A stretch of 64,000 nt of DNA from Helicobacteraceae bacterium. GTDB taxonomy: Bacteria > Campylobacterota > Campylobacteria > Campylobacterales > Sulfurimonadaceae. Position 1 is the stretch's first letter. Every line of letters starts with the position of its first letter. Location: contig JALWGC010000014.1 of assembly GCA_027038835.1 (NCBI GenBank), forward strand, positions 124,001 through 188,000, given 5' to 3'. The notes beneath the pieces are model-generated. The model ran no database searches and was not told the origin of the DNA. It saw nothing but the letters and a program-made list of their open reading frames with translations. Positions 7,750 through 18,362 of this stretch are shown in pieces. Position numbers and translations under genes: made by a program.

Positions 7750-8852
7750 TGTTCCAAAACCTCCCTGATGTAAAAATCGAACTTCTCGAGCTCGACCAAA
7801 AACGCGTCATGCCCGTAGTCGCTGTCGATGTCGATGTAAGTATGGTTCGTATTGCCGATTTTTTTCAACCCTTCGCTTATATGCTTCATCTCTTCGTTTC
7901 TAAAAAGCATATCCTCTTTGAAGCTAAGCAGCATCAGATTCGATTCTATTTTTCTCAAAGCATCTTCAAGACTATCAAACCCTCTTGCGATATCGAAAAT
8001 ATTGATCGCTTTGGTGATGTAGAGATAGCTAAGGGGGTCGAACCATTTGGTGAAGTTGTATCCATTGTACTCCAGATAACTCTCTACTTGAAACTTCCCG
8101 AAAAGCTCGTAAAGACCATCGGTTCTTTTGTACTCACGGCCGAATTTCCGCTGCATCGAATCGTGAGAAAGAAAGCTTATGTGCCCTGCCATTCTACCGA
8201 CTGCCATACCGGATAGACCCTGCTCTTTTATCACTTCCGGGTCGTAGTAGCCGTTTTGAAAATCGGGGTCTTTCAAAATCGCTTCTTGGGCGACTTTATT
8301 GAACGCTATCGCCCAAGGTTGGGTCGCGTAGGTTGTAGCCAGCGCTATGATGTTGTCTGCGAATTTCGGATAATGGATGGCGAAATGGAGCGCTTGCATA
8401 CCGCCCATGCTTCCACCGACAATCGCTTTGACATGGTGAATCCCAAGTCTGTCGAACAAGATGCGCTGCGCTTTGACCATATCTTTGATGGTAACGACGG
8501 GAAATTTGTAGCGGTAGGGTTCTTGGTAAGGGGGACGTGGACTCATCGGACCGGTAGAGCCAAAACAGCTTCCAATCACATTGGTACAGATGACGAAATG
8601 TTTGTCGGTATCTATCGCTTTGCCGCTGCCGATAAGTCCGTCCCACCAGCCCGGCTTCGTATCCCCTTCGTAGAGCCCAGCGGCGTGGTGGCTTCCCGTA
8701 AGCGCATGACACACGACCACGACGTTGCTTTTGTCTTCGTTTAGCTCCCCATACGTTTCGTAAACGATGTCGTACGGCTCGAGAATACGCCCGCTTTCAA
8801 GATAGAGCGGGTTGGTGAAATGTTCTTGTTTAGTTTGGAGTTGTAACGACAA
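7746..8852 (-). CDS. metX: Homoserine O-acetyltransferase
   Basis: 368-residue alpha/beta-hydrolase enzyme that acetylates homoserine with acetyl-CoA for methionine synthesis. The nucleophile elbow is GGSMGGMQAL, and the Asp and His of the triad are in DSDYGHDAF near the C terminus. MetX specificity (acetyl rather than succinyl) is inferred from family and from the presence of a metY gene in the window. The start is a TTG (8850-8852): no ATG exists in this frame before an upstream stop, and the residues after it match where the family begins (FTNPLYLESGRIL). It is the first gene of the metX-xseB-nitrilase-like operon. Confidence 0.93.
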   Translation of the reverse strand: MSLQLQTKQEHFTNPLYLESGRILEPYDIVYETYGELNEDKSNVVVVCHALTGSHHAAGLYEGDTKPGWWDGLIGSGKAIDTDKHFVICTNVIGSCFGSTGPMSPRPPYQEPYRYKFPVVTIKDMVKAQRILFDRLGIHHVKAIVGGSMGGMQALHFAIHYPKFADNIIALATTYATQPWAIAFNKVAQEAILKDPDFQNGYYDPEVIKEQGLSGMAVGRMAGHISFLSHDSMQRKFGREYKRTDGLYELFGKFQVESYLEYNGYNFTKWFDPLSYLYITKAINIFDIARGFDSLEDALRKIESNLMLLSFKEDMLFRNEEMKHISEGLKKIGNTNHTYIDIDSDYGHDAFLVELEKFDFYIREVLEQ

Positions 8853-8921
8853 TACCGCTGTAACCTTTAGAATTTTTCCGTTATTTTAGCGAAACTCTCT
8901 TGGAACAGAATTAAATCCGAG

Positions 8922-9206
8922 TTAGATGTCGTCTCTGTAAACGTCGGTTATGTCGAAATCGTAATCGGGCTTGATATCGGGAACACTCTCTATGGTCTTT
9001 TCATCCACTTCGTTCGATTTGAGATCGTACTCTTTCCCCTTATAGAACTTTTGTTCTTTTGCGAATTTTTTCTCTTGTTCTATCGCTTTTTCGATGTTTT
9101 TTTGCGTAACATCTTTCTTTTTGGCTTTATAGTGCGCATCACTCGCACTCAAACTGGAAATGAACAAAACGTTCATAAGGAGTAAAATTGTAAAAAATCG
9201 GCGCAT
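8922..9206 (-). CDS. Small secreted hypothetical protein
   Basis: 94 residues: a signal peptide (MRRFFTILLLMNVLFIS followed by SLSASDA) and a short, highly charged mature part rich in Lys, Glu and Asp with no cysteines. The start at 9206 is chosen because AAGGGAA precedes it and a signal peptide begins there; the open frame upstream runs through the repeat element and is not genuine. A MITE-like element ends about 13 bp upstream of the start codon, so expression of this gene may depend on it. Family not recognised. Confidence 0.6.
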   Translation of the reverse strand: MRRFFTILLLMNVLFISSLSASDAHYKAKKKDVTQKNIEKAIEQEKKFAKEQKFYKGKEYDLKSNEVDEKTIESVPDIKPDYDFDITDVYRDDI

Positions 9207-9218
9207 AAGTTCCCTTTT

Positions 9219-9432
9219 TAAGTAATGAGGCATAAATAGTTTCATAATCCAACAAAACAAGCGAAGCGCTCCCGAAGGGATGTTTCTTGTTGCCCTTTGG
9301 GTGAGATGATTTTCACTCATCTTTGCACGAAAATCACCTTGAAGTAGAATAACTACTACTGCGGTGATTTTCCTACAAATCTGAACGAAACTCATCTCAT
9401 TGGATAGGAAATTATTTATGCCTCATTACTTA
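9219..9432. mobile_element. MITE-like element, 25-bp terminal inverted repeats flanked by TA
   Basis: The ends 9219-9243 and 9408-9432 are inverted copies of each other with one mismatch in 25 bp, bounded on both sides by TA, as expected for an IS630/Tc1-type target duplication. The interior, about 164 bp, has further self-complementarity, including GAAAATCACC (9329-9338) with GGTGATTTTC (9363-9372), and encodes no transposase. A full-length transposase source is not in the window. It lies between a small secreted-protein gene and the HD-GYP gene. Confidence 0.7.
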
Positions 9433-9490
9433 TAAGCATTTTATATAAAATTGATAATACCATTTTATATATAAAACGATAAAGAAGAAC

Positions 9491-10978
9491 TTAAAACTTT
9501 CCGCTTCTTGCTTCGATGGACCTTTTGGACTGTAAGAACGTTTCAAGATGTTTTAAAAATATATCCATCAAATACGGGTCGAACTGCTTCCCTTTCTCTT
9601 CTTCGAAAAGTTTGAGTATCTTTTCCAGCGGCCACGCTTTTTTGTAAACCCTGTCACTCCCAAGAGCGTCGAAAACGTCCGCTATGGCGACGATTCTGCC
9701 GTAGATGTGGATATCTTCCCCTTTGAGTCCTCTTGGATACCCTTGACCGTCCCATCGCTCATGGTGTTCGTACGCAACGATCGCCGCGGCTTTGAGCAAT
9801 TTTCTGTCGGAATGTTTGAGCATGTTGTACCCGATGGTCGTGTGCTCTTTCATCTTTTCGTACTCTTCTTGGGTAAATCTGCCCGGTTTTGCAAGGATAG
9901 AGTCTGGAATCCCAAGTTTACCGATATCATGCATCGGAGAAACATCTCGAAGCAATATCGCCTCCTCAATCGGCAAGCCGGCGAGTTTCGCCAACAAGAA
10001 AGAATAACTCGCCACCCGCTCGATATGCTCGCCCGTTTCCTTGGAATGCTCCTCGGCTATCGAACCCATAGTATGGATAATCTCTTTTTGGGTAATATGA
10101 AGCTCACGGTTGAGCGCTTTTATCTCCTGTGTCGCTTTTTTAACTTCGGTTTTGATTTTCTGCGCTTGGGTTCGTTCATTTTGAATGAGGTCTTCAACTA
10201 CATGAATATTCGCTTTGAGCGCAACGGCAATCTCGGTAATCTCGTTTTTCCCTTCAAACTGAATATCTTCCACTTTTGTACGTTTTCTCTGCAATACATC
10301 AAGAAAAATCGTGAACTGTTTACTGAGTTTTTCGATATCGAGCAGCACCTCTTTGATGGTCTGCTCGAATAAAAAGAGTATAAAGAAAAAGATTATGACA
10401 GAAACACCGATTGTCAATGCTATTTTGTCATGTATCTCTTTTTGTATCTGCTTGATTTGTTCGCTACCATGTTTTTGAATCTCTTGAAATATCTCGTTGA
10501 GTTCGTTTAGGATTTTTCCGTTTGTTTGTACAAGCGCCAGCACGGAGTAGATGCCGTCTTCGTAATCCTCTTCCATGTCCTCTCTAAGGTTGTCGGCTAT
10601 CACTTTCAAACCCTTGATACGGGTTTGGATATTGGTCAGCTTCGAAGCGATTAGCAAGTCGTTGTAGTTAAGAACCGTTTGTTTCAAATTTTCGATATCT
10701 TCTTGGAGTTCGTTGTAAGTTTTCTCCCTAAGAGCGTCGATATTTTTTTTCTGTATCGCCGAAGTGATGCTAAGACCGTTAAAACGCTTTAATTCCGCAT
10801 CTATCGTATATATTTGATACTGCAGTTTACTAAAACTGCTCAGCTCTTTTTGGTATGCGTCGTTGGTTCGCTCGACCGCTACGAAAGGAGCGAAAATGAT
10901 GATACCTATCATTACTACCGCGATAACGTAGTTGATAAAAATCTTTTTACGAATTGTGTAGTTTTTTAAAATCGACAT
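9491..10978 (-). CDS. Membrane-anchored HD-GYP cyclic-di-GMP phosphodiesterase
   Basis: 495 residues: a membrane segment at about 13-30, a periplasmic four-helix-type sensor region, a second membrane segment at about 186-204, a coiled linker of about 80 residues, then an HD-GYP domain. The catalytic motifs HDIGKLGIPDSIL and HERWDGQGYPRG are complete, so hydrolysis of c-di-GMP is expected. The domain layout suggests that periplasmic signals control activity. It starts three bases after the DUF3373 porin stop and ends a three-gene operon; the porin and the small periplasmic protein may feed the signal, which is inference. Confidence 0.92.
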   Translation of the reverse strand: MSILKNYTIRKKIFINYVIAVVMIGIIIFAPFVAVERTNDAYQKELSSFSKLQYQIYTIDAELKRFNGLSITSAIQKKNIDALREKTYNELQEDIENLKQTVLNYNDLLIASKLTNIQTRIKGLKVIADNLREDMEEDYEDGIYSVLALVQTNGKILNELNEIFQEIQKHGSEQIKQIQKEIHDKIALTIGVSVIIFFFILFLFEQTIKEVLLDIEKLSKQFTIFLDVLQRKRTKVEDIQFEGKNEITEIAVALKANIHVVEDLIQNERTQAQKIKTEVKKATQEIKALNRELHITQKEIIHTMGSIAEEHSKETGEHIERVASYSFLLAKLAGLPIEEAILLRDVSPMHDIGKLGIPDSILAKPGRFTQEEYEKMKEHTTIGYNMLKHSDRKLLKAAAIVAYEHHERWDGQGYPRGLKGEDIHIYGRIVAIADVFDALGSDRVYKKAWPLEKILKLFEEEKGKQFDPYLMDIFLKHLETFLQSKRSIEARSGKF

Positions 10979-10981
10979 AGC

Positions 10982-12412
10982 TTAGTAATTGAGATTCATC
11001 TTCAAATAGTAAGACTGCAGTTTGAGGGCTTCTTGGCTGTTGGCAGCCTCGAAACCGACAGGCTCGCTGACGAACCACCCACTTCGGCTATAATCGTAAT
11101 CTACAAGAACGTAACCGGCTCTGAAATTGAGATAACGGTTCACCACGTACATCAAATACCCCTCGTAACCGTCCCCACGCGTAGCGAGTTTGTTGTACAA
11201 ATCGAACGAGCCTTGCGTAAGATTGGTCCAGTATCTGCTTCCATGATTGTACTCGAATCCCACTTTGTATTTGCCTTTTTCACCAAAACCGTACCGCCCA
11301 CCGACCCAGTACGCATAGCCGTTTTGCGATTTACACCCAGAACCTTGACACAAAAGACCGAGAGAATAGCCGTTTACGACATATCTGTTGCCGTTTGGGT
11401 GAGTGATGTTGTAGCCGTAATGCGCGAACAGGTCAAGATGGGTATTGGCTATGTTTTGCACCTCTATCATCGCGCCAAGGAGGTCCATATCGCCTATATT
11501 TTTATTGTTTGTGTAGTTGGAATCGAGCGGATTTGCGATAATGTCGTACAGCCTCGAGTAGCTCACCTGCACAAGAGAGTTTTTCATACCCGCTACGGTC
11601 GTATCGAAGAAAACCCCGACAACGTTGGTATCTTTTATGTCGTCGTTGGAAGCTCCTATATACGCATTACCGACATATTCGTCGGTATTGACATGCCCAA
11701 ACCCTTTTGCATACCCAAAACGCAAGTAGGTTTTTGGATAATCGAGCAATTTGGAAAAATTGAGCGTAAGTACCGCCCCATCAGCCGCGCCGTCGTAAAG
11801 AAGAGCCGAGTAGGTCGCTTTGCGTTTGAGATTTTCCTTGAACTGATGGCTTGGACCGTCGCTACTTGGCTGTCTTCCTATCGTAAACGCCATCGGCACG
11901 CTGCCTTCTTGGTTGAAAAACCAGTCCACATAAGCTCGCTCTACATATAAAGAGCTATCGGAGGGGACTCTCCCTTGCATATTGTCGTAGTAACTGTATG
12001 GGTGGGTGTAGGCGCTCCCCCAGTATTTGTACATGGAGACTCGCCCATGAAAGTGCAAGTTGTCCGTGATGTTGGCTCTCATTTTGAGCATGAATTTCGT
12101 AGAAAGAACATTCGTGTTTTTTACCGTTTCGCCGTTTGTGCATTTTTTGTCGAAGTTGTCCAAATTGAACTTCAAACCTAGACCGAACTTGATTTTGTCT
12201 TCGAGAATGCGGGTTTCGACGTTTTCGGTGTAATCGTAAAGTTCGTCGTAGTTTCGTTCCTGATTGGCTCGCAATGTTTCAAGCTCTTTGTGAAGGGTTC
12301 TAGACTCCTTTTTTAGTTGATGAATCTCTTGCTTGAGTGTTTCTATCTCATCTGCTCGATCCGCTCCAAGCAAAAACGTACTCAAAACCGCTATCAGCAA
12401 TAAATTTTTCAT
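10982..12412 (-). CDS. DUF3373-type outer-membrane porin
   Basis: 476 residues: signal peptide (MKNLLLIAVLSTFLLGA), a short N-terminal coiled coil (about 20-55), then a beta-rich barrel with many aromatic and Gly residues and a C-terminal strand ending KMNLNY. The segment IGRQPSSDGPSHQF and the following strands are typical of DUF3373 proteins, common in Campylobacterota. The coiled coil may bind peptidoglycan or trimerise the protein, as in SLH-type porins. Substrate unknown. It overlaps the upstream small gene by four bases (ATGA) and is three bases from the HD-GYP gene. Confidence 0.85.
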   Translation of the reverse strand: MKNLLLIAVLSTFLLGADRADEIETLKQEIHQLKKESRTLHKELETLRANQERNYDELYDYTENVETRILEDKIKFGLGLKFNLDNFDKKCTNGETVKNTNVLSTKFMLKMRANITDNLHFHGRVSMYKYWGSAYTHPYSYYDNMQGRVPSDSSLYVERAYVDWFFNQEGSVPMAFTIGRQPSSDGPSHQFKENLKRKATYSALLYDGAADGAVLTLNFSKLLDYPKTYLRFGYAKGFGHVNTDEYVGNAYIGASNDDIKDTNVVGVFFDTTVAGMKNSLVQVSYSRLYDIIANPLDSNYTNNKNIGDMDLLGAMIEVQNIANTHLDLFAHYGYNITHPNGNRYVVNGYSLGLLCQGSGCKSQNGYAYWVGGRYGFGEKGKYKVGFEYNHGSRYWTNLTQGSFDLYNKLATRGDGYEGYLMYVVNRYLNFRAGYVLVDYDYSRSGWFVSEPVGFEAANSQEALKLQSYYLKMNLNY

Positions 12413-12684
12413 GAGTTCATCTCTCCCGCGATTGTCGGATGGTCGGAATCGACCGCATGATCGATTAGATAACTCTTTAGCGCTTCTTGCTCCTTTGGAG
12501 TGAGGGTATCGATTTTGTAGCGTTTCATTTTTCGCTCGCTACTAAAAACCCTCTCCCATTGCAAAATCGCTTTCGTCCCGGCTGTAAGATGCAGCTTTTT
12601 AGCCAGCATCTCCCCGTTGATATCGGAAGAAAAAAGTGAAACAGGCAAAAGAAAAAAGATGATAAATATACTTCTATACTTCAT
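12409..12684 (-). CDS. Small periplasmic protein heading the porin/HD-GYP operon
   Basis: 91 residues with a signal peptide (about 1-19, ending FSSD) and a mature domain of about 70 residues, mostly helical, without cysteines or a haem motif. Its segment LTPKEQEALKSYLIDHA resembles the C-terminal helix of small cytochrome c domains, but no CxxCH is present, so a haem function is not supported. Translationally coupled to the porin by an ATGA overlap. Function unknown; possibly a ligand-binding partner of the porin or HD-GYP sensor. Confidence 0.7.
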   Translation of the reverse strand: MKYRSIFIIFFLLPVSLFSSDINGEMLAKKLHLTAGTKAILQWERVFSSERKMKRYKIDTLTPKEQEALKSYLIDHAVDSDHPTIAGEMNS

Positions 12685-12718
12685 ACCAACCTATCCGTCT
12701 ATTTCGACTGAATGAGTG

Positions 12719-12724
12719 ATTATA
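12719..12724 (-). promoter_or_regulatory. -10 box for the small-protein/porin/HD-GYP operon
   Basis: TATAAT on the minus strand in GTGGTATAATCACTC, about 35 bases before the first start codon (12684) in the 80-bp gap after metY. No convincing -35. Confidence 0.55.
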
Positions 12725-12764
12725 CCACACTTTTAAAGTAATTCAAAAAAGTATAAAAACCGAT

Positions 12765-14027
12765 TCACTCCAAAGCCTGTTTTAAATCCGCTATCAAATC
12801 TTCGGCACTCTCCAAACCGCAAGAAAGTCGAATAAGCCCCGGTGCCACACCGCACGCTTTTAGCTCTTCGTCACTCAACTGTTGGTGGGTCGTCGAAGCG
12901 GGATGGGTAATGATAGATTTCGAATCTCCGATATTGACCACAAGCGAGAAAATTTTCACGCTATCTACCACTTTCTTGGCTTCTTCGAAACTTGCAAGCT
13001 CGAAACTCAAAAGCCCGCTTGCAAGCCCTTCTTTGAAGTACTTTTGCGCCATAGGGTAATTCGCATCGTTTTGCAATCCCGGGTAATTCACCTTTTGAAC
13101 TTTTGGATGGTTTTGCAAAAACTCCGCTACCGCAAGCGCGTTTTTTGAGTGTTGGCGCATACGCAGCGGGAGGGTTTCCATCCCTTGAATGAAAAGCCAC
13201 GCATTGAACGGACTTAGTGCCGCTCCAAGGTCGCGAAGAAGCGAAAGGCGTGCTCGAAGGGTAAAAGCGGGTAATCCCACTTCGGTATAGACAAGCCCAT
13301 GATAACTCTCGTCGGGAGTGTTGAAGTGTGCGTAGCGAGGGTTGTTTTTCAGTTTTTCGTTCAACCCTTTTCGCTCAACCATTATCCCCCCTATGGCAAG
13401 CCCTTGACCGGTCGTGTATTTGCTCGCACTGTGGACCGACACATCGACACCATGCAGCAGCGGTTGACACAAAACCGGCGTCGCGACGGTATTGTCGGTG
13501 ATGGTTACGACACCGTGTCTGTTCGCCACTTCGACGATTTTTTCGATGTCGGCTACGTCGATACTCGGATTTGTAAGGGTTTCGAAAAAAACGGCTCGTG
13601 TTTTGTCGTCTATAAGACTCTCAAGCTGTGTCGTATCATGTACGTTGAAAAAACGCGCTTCGATACCGAAACGTTTGAGCGTGTGTGCGGTTTGCGTCAA
13701 TGTTCCGCCGTACGCTTGGGAAGCGCAGACGATGTTCTCTCCAGCTTGTGCAACGTTAGCCAAAGCGTAGAAAATAGCCGCCATTCCGCTTGCCGTAGCC
13801 AAAGCCGCTTCTCCCCCTTCTAATGAAGCGAACCGTTTTTCGAACACGTCGGTTGTCGGGTTGTTCAGCCGTGTGTATATGTTGCCAAGCTCTTTGAGTG
13901 CAAAAAGGTTCGCCGCATGGTCGGCATCTCTAAACTCGTAAGCGGTCGTTTGGTAGATAGGAACCGCCATCGTCGATTGCGAATCTTTCTCGTATCCTGC
14001 ATGGAGCGCCAATGTTTCTATATCCAT
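12765..14027 (-). CDS. metY: O-acetylhomoserine sulfhydrylase (Cys/Met metabolism PLP enzyme)
   Basis: 420-residue PLP enzyme that joins O-acetylhomoserine and sulfide to make homocysteine, completing direct sulfhydrylation begun by MetX. The family start (IETLALHAGYEKD), the TDNTVATP segment and the PLP-lysine motif SVHSASKYTTGQG are present, and length fits the MetY group. Direct use of sulfide suits a sulfur-metabolising organism. It is preceded by a TATAAT and a short palindrome in its leader. It could instead act partly as a cystathionine gamma-synthase; length and motif favour MetY. Confidence 0.93.
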   Translation of the reverse strand: MDIETLALHAGYEKDSQSTMAVPIYQTTAYEFRDADHAANLFALKELGNIYTRLNNPTTDVFEKRFASLEGGEAALATASGMAAIFYALANVAQAGENIVCASQAYGGTLTQTAHTLKRFGIEARFFNVHDTTQLESLIDDKTRAVFFETLTNPSIDVADIEKIVEVANRHGVVTITDNTVATPVLCQPLLHGVDVSVHSASKYTTGQGLAIGGIMVERKGLNEKLKNNPRYAHFNTPDESYHGLVYTEVGLPAFTLRARLSLLRDLGAALSPFNAWLFIQGMETLPLRMRQHSKNALAVAEFLQNHPKVQKVNYPGLQNDANYPMAQKYFKEGLASGLLSFELASFEEAKKVVDSVKIFSLVVNIGDSKSIITHPASTTHQQLSDEELKACGVAPGLIRLSCGLESAEDLIADLKQALE

Positions 14028-14043
14028 GATTTTCCTTTCCTTA

Positions 14044-14077
14044 CTTGCTATGCAAGATTTTTGATTGATACATTATA
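14044..14077 (-). promoter_or_regulatory. metY -10 box plus a 13-bp palindrome in the leader
   Basis: Minus-strand TATAAT at 14072-14077 overlaps the TAA stop of the RDD gene. Between it and the metY start lies CTTGC-TAT-GCAAG (14044-14056), a perfect 5+3+5 palindrome that could be an operator or a small RNA hairpin. No similar site is seen before metX. Confidence 0.4.
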
Positions 14078-14588
14078 ACTTTTTTTTATTTACATTTTGT
14101 ATATCTTCGTCGTAAACCACCGCCGTGTTCGCCAAAATATCATGCAATGCGCGTTTATCTTTTCGAAACAGCACCATCAAAAAACCTATCCCAAAAGGGA
14201 TCGTAGAGACGATATAACCGAGACTTCGCGTTATCGCTTGGGTGTTGGTTATCTCTGCGAAACTTTTCGCATCGACGATTTTGATCCCTACAAACCGTTT
14301 ACCCGGAGTCGTTCCGCCCCATTTGTCCCAAAACAAGACCGTAACGAGTAAAACGGTTATTTCAAAAACCATCTCCCAGCCAAAGGAGGTTTTCGGTTGG
14401 TGGCGCAAAGCACTCCAATCGCCGCTTAATGCAAGTTGCATGTTATGCTTGTACGCCGCAAAATCGAACCACTCGCCCCCGCTTAGAACATAAACGACAA
14501 GAGCAACGGGTAATGCAAGTAAAAAAGTGTCTATGAGTGAAGCGATAAACCGGATGAAAAATCCGGCATACCTCGGAGGATGATTCAT
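14073..14588 (-). CDS. RDD-family membrane protein
   Basis: 171 residues with three hydrophobic segments (about 9-33, 71-88 and 126-147). It has the RDD features: RYAGFFIRFIASLIDTF at the N terminus with Arg and Asp in the first helix, and TPGKRFVGIKIVD after the second. RDD proteins are inner-membrane proteins of mostly unknown function, some linked to ion transport. It starts six bases after guaB ends, so it is probably co-transcribed with guaB. Confidence 0.85.
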   Translation of the reverse strand: MNHPPRYAGFFIRFIASLIDTFLLALPVALVVYVLSGGEWFDFAAYKHNMQLALSGDWSALRHQPKTSFGWEMVFEITVLLVTVLFWDKWGGTTPGKRFVGIKIVDAKSFAEITNTQAITRSLGYIVSTIPFGIGFLMVLFRKDKRALHDILANTAVVYDEDIQNVNKKKL

Positions 14589-14594
14589 AAGAGA

Positions 14595-16073
<1,479 letters not shown>

Positions 16074-16146
16074 TTATACAATTTTTGTGGTTAAAAAGGG
16101 GTTAAAAGAGCGGGATTTCCTCATCCAAGGCAAAAACCCGACCCAA

Positions 16147-16180
16147 CAAAACGGCTCCGCAAAAGCTTGCGGCGGTTTTG
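16147..16180 (-). terminator. Probable terminator hairpin after gatA
   Basis: On the minus strand CAAAACCGCCGCAA and TTGCGGAGCCGTTTTG pair around a short loop with a two-base bulge, 13 bp after the gatA stop, followed by a T-rich stretch (GGGTTTTTG). It lies in the gap before guaB. Confidence 0.5.
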
Positions 16181-16192
16181 TCGCGAAAAAGA

Positions 16193-17524
16193 CTACAATG
16201 CAGCTTCGAGCCCTAAAGCACCATCGAAAAGTGTTTGCTCGTCGTAAGGTTTGGCAATGAGCTGCAGGCCTATTGGCAGTCCTTCATCGTTCCTAGCAAC
16301 AGGAAGCGAAAGAGCCGGAAGCCCCGCCAAGTTGACACTTATGGTGTACATATCGCTAAGATACATCTGCATCGGTGTAGCAAGCTCGCCGAATTTCGGT
16401 GCAACACTCGGTGCGACGGGAGAGAGGATGAGATCGACTTCGCTAAAAACTTTTTCGTATTCCTCTTTTATAAGATGGCGTACTTTTTGCGCTTTGACGT
16501 AATACGCATCGTAATATCCGCTACTTAGAACGAAGTTTCCAAGAAGGATTCTTCGCTTCACTTCATCGCCGAAACCTTCGCTTCTGGTGTTGATGTAAAG
16601 CTCTTTTATGTTTTGTGCCGGAGCTCTGTTGCCGTAGCGGATACCGTCATAACGTGCGAGGTTCGTCGTCGCTTCCGCGGTAGCGGTGATGTAGTACGCA
16701 CTGATGTCGTATTTCGCATCGAGCAGCGAAACCTCTTTGATGGTGTGCCCCATCTTTTTCAGCACTTCGACCGTCTTGCCGTAAGCTTTTTTCACATCTT
16801 CACTCGCTTCTTCCACGTACGAAGGAACTATCCCGATAGTGAGTTTTCTATTCGGGTCGAGATTTGGAACGACTTTGTCGTCGCGCTGCGCGTTTGTAGA
16901 GTCTTTAGGATCGCTTCCGCTGATGATATCGTACAAAATAGCCGCATCTTCGACGTTTTGGGTTATAGGACCTATCTGATCGAGACTCGAAGCGTATGCA
17001 CCAAGCCCGTATCGGCTCACTCTGCCATATGTCGGTTTCATCCCAACAACGCCGCAGTACGCTGCCGGCTGACGGATACTTCCTCCCGTATCGCTTCCAA
17101 GCGCGGCTATGGCGATGCCGCCGGCAACCGCTGCGGCACTTCCCCCGCTACTGCCTCCGGGGACTCTTTCATAATCGCACGGATTGAGCGTTTTACCATA
17201 GCAACTACTCTCGGTCGTACTTCCCATCGCGAATTCGTCCATATTGGTCCGTCCGTAAGCACCAAGCCCCGCTTGGTGCATCTTTTCGATCACCGTCGCG
17301 TTGTATGGAGCTTTGTAACCTTGGAGGATATTCGAAGCACACGTAACGCTCCAATCTTTGACTTGGATGTTGTCCTTTATCGCTATGGGGACTCCCTCAC
17401 CCGCTTCTTCGAGTCCGACGTACGCGTTTAGTTCCTTGTTCGCTTTTATTTTCTTTTTCAGGTCGTTTCTAAGCTCTTGTAGCGCTTGACTATCGAGTTC
17501 TAAAGCTTCTTTGAGTGTTATCAT
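16193..17524 (-). CDS. gatA: Aspartyl/glutamyl-tRNA amidotransferase subunit A
   Basis: Amidase subunit of GatCAB, which turns Glu-tRNA(Gln) and/or Asp-tRNA(Asn) into the correct amidated tRNA. 443 residues with the amidase-signature Ser-cisSer-Lys triad: Lys in [10 protein letters not shown], Ser in [10 protein letters not shown] and Ser in [12 protein letters not shown]. Campylobacterota rely on this indirect route. gatB and gatC are not adjacent. It follows the HDOD gene by 19 bp and probably shares its transcript. Confidence 0.96.
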   Translation of the reverse strand: MITLKEALELDSQALQELRNDLKKKIKANKELNAYVGLEEAGEGVPIAIKDNIQVKDWSVTCASNILQGYKAPYNATVIEKMHQAGLGAYGRTNMDEFAMGSTTESSCYGKTLNPCDYERVPGGSSGGSAAAVAGGIAIAALGSDTGGSIRQPAAYCGVVGMKPTYGRVSRYGLGAYASSLDQIGPITQNVEDAAILYDIISGSDPKDSTNAQRDDKVVPNLDPNRKLTIGIVPSYVEEASEDVKKAYGKTVEVLKKMGHTIKEVSLLDAKYDISAYYITATAEATTNLARYDGIRYGNRAPAQNIKELYINTRSEGFGDEVKRRILLGNFVLSSGYYDAYYVKAQKVRHLIKEEYEKVFSEVDLILSPVAPSVAPKFGELATPMQMYLSDMYTISVNLAGLPALSLPVARNDEGLPIGLQLIAKPYDEQTLFDGALGLEAAL

Positions 17525-17543
17525 CGTTTATATCCTTTAAAAG

Positions 17544-18362
17544 TTATTCGTAAAACTTCTCCGCCAATCTGTTGCATGATTTGACGAATTTTTCCCCATC
17601 GAGCCCTTTTGCTTCTAACATGCACTTTGCAAAAGCGATATCTTCCTCTTCGAACTGCCTTTTGAGATTAACGACCGTTCTTACCGCTTTGAGAGCCGTA
17701 GCCAGCTCTTCGACGTAAGCGTCGGTTTTGTAGAGTTCACTATCAAGAGCGTGCATCGTTTGGCTAAAAACCTCATCGAGCCCCCAATGTTCGAACAAAA
17801 TATAATCGACTTGAATGGCGGTCATACTGGTATGCAAAATCTCCGCTTCACCGATATCGAGCTTTTGCAAATCACTTAAAAAACGTTCTTCGAGGTCGTT
17901 ATCTATAAGAAACCTCGACAATACGACCGAGCCCACTTCCATCATGAAAGCCATAGGCAAAAGTGTTTTCGATTTTTCTATATCGACCCCCATATACCAG
18001 CGAAACACGAGCTCGCTTTGGTAAGAGGAGATTTTCAAAAACTCGTCGTTGCTGATGCCGTATGGTTTCATTTCGACTTTGAAACTGCTGAAAATCGCCG
18101 CTTTGAGCGCCATTTTTCGTATCTGTGCCGTACCGAAAAGGATGACGGCTTGCTCGATAGAGCGAATCTTTTTCGAAAATCCAAAAAGCGGAGAGTTCGC
18201 TGTCGCCATGATGCTTGCCGTAAGAGATGGGTCCGATTCTATTATCGAAACTATCTCGTTGGCTTCCGGTGAGGGTGAAAGCGCGAAACAGCGCTCCATC
18301 TTCTGGATACTTTGCGGAAGCGGCGGGAGGTTTTTTATTTGGCGTACGATTTCACTTCGCAT
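17544..18362 (-). CDS. HDOD-domain protein
   Basis: 272 residues from the ATG at 18362 (MRSEIVRQIKNLPPLPQS). The HDOD domain occupies most of the chain, with the typical LPPLPQSIQK start and the IRSIEQAVILFGTAQIRK segment. HDOD domains resemble HD domains but usually lack metal-dependent hydrolase activity; they act in signalling and chemotaxis regulation. A longer start exists but would run over the small membrane-protein gene; the chosen ATG overlaps that gene's end by 11 bases. Role unknown. Confidence 0.88.
   Translation of the reverse strand: MRSEIVRQIKNLPPLPQSIQKMERCFALSPSPEANEIVSIIESDPSLTASIMATANSPLFGFSKKIRSIEQAVILFGTAQIRKMALKAAIFSSFKVEMKPYGISNDEFLKISSYQSELVFRWYMGVDIEKSKTLLPMAFMMEVGSVVLSRFLIDNDLEERFLSDLQKLDIGEAEILHTSMTAIQVDYILFEHWGLDEVFSQTMHALDSELYKTDAYVEELATALKAVRTVVNLKRQFEEEDIAFAKCMLEAKGLDGEKFVKSCNRLAEKFYE

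Noticed and set aside
9207-9395. N-terminal extension of the small secreted protein through the repeat element
   Set aside because: The extra residues are translated MITE sequence; the signal peptide and ribosome site at 9206 define the true start.
11033-11950. 305-residue open frame on the plus strand
   Set aside because: It lies wholly antisense to the DUF3373 porin, has no ribosome site or recognisable domain, and exists because the porin's codons lack stops in that frame.
16613-17431. 272-residue open frame on the plus strand
   Set aside because: Antisense to gatA, Arg/Phe/Val-rich with no fold features; a shadow of a well-supported gene.
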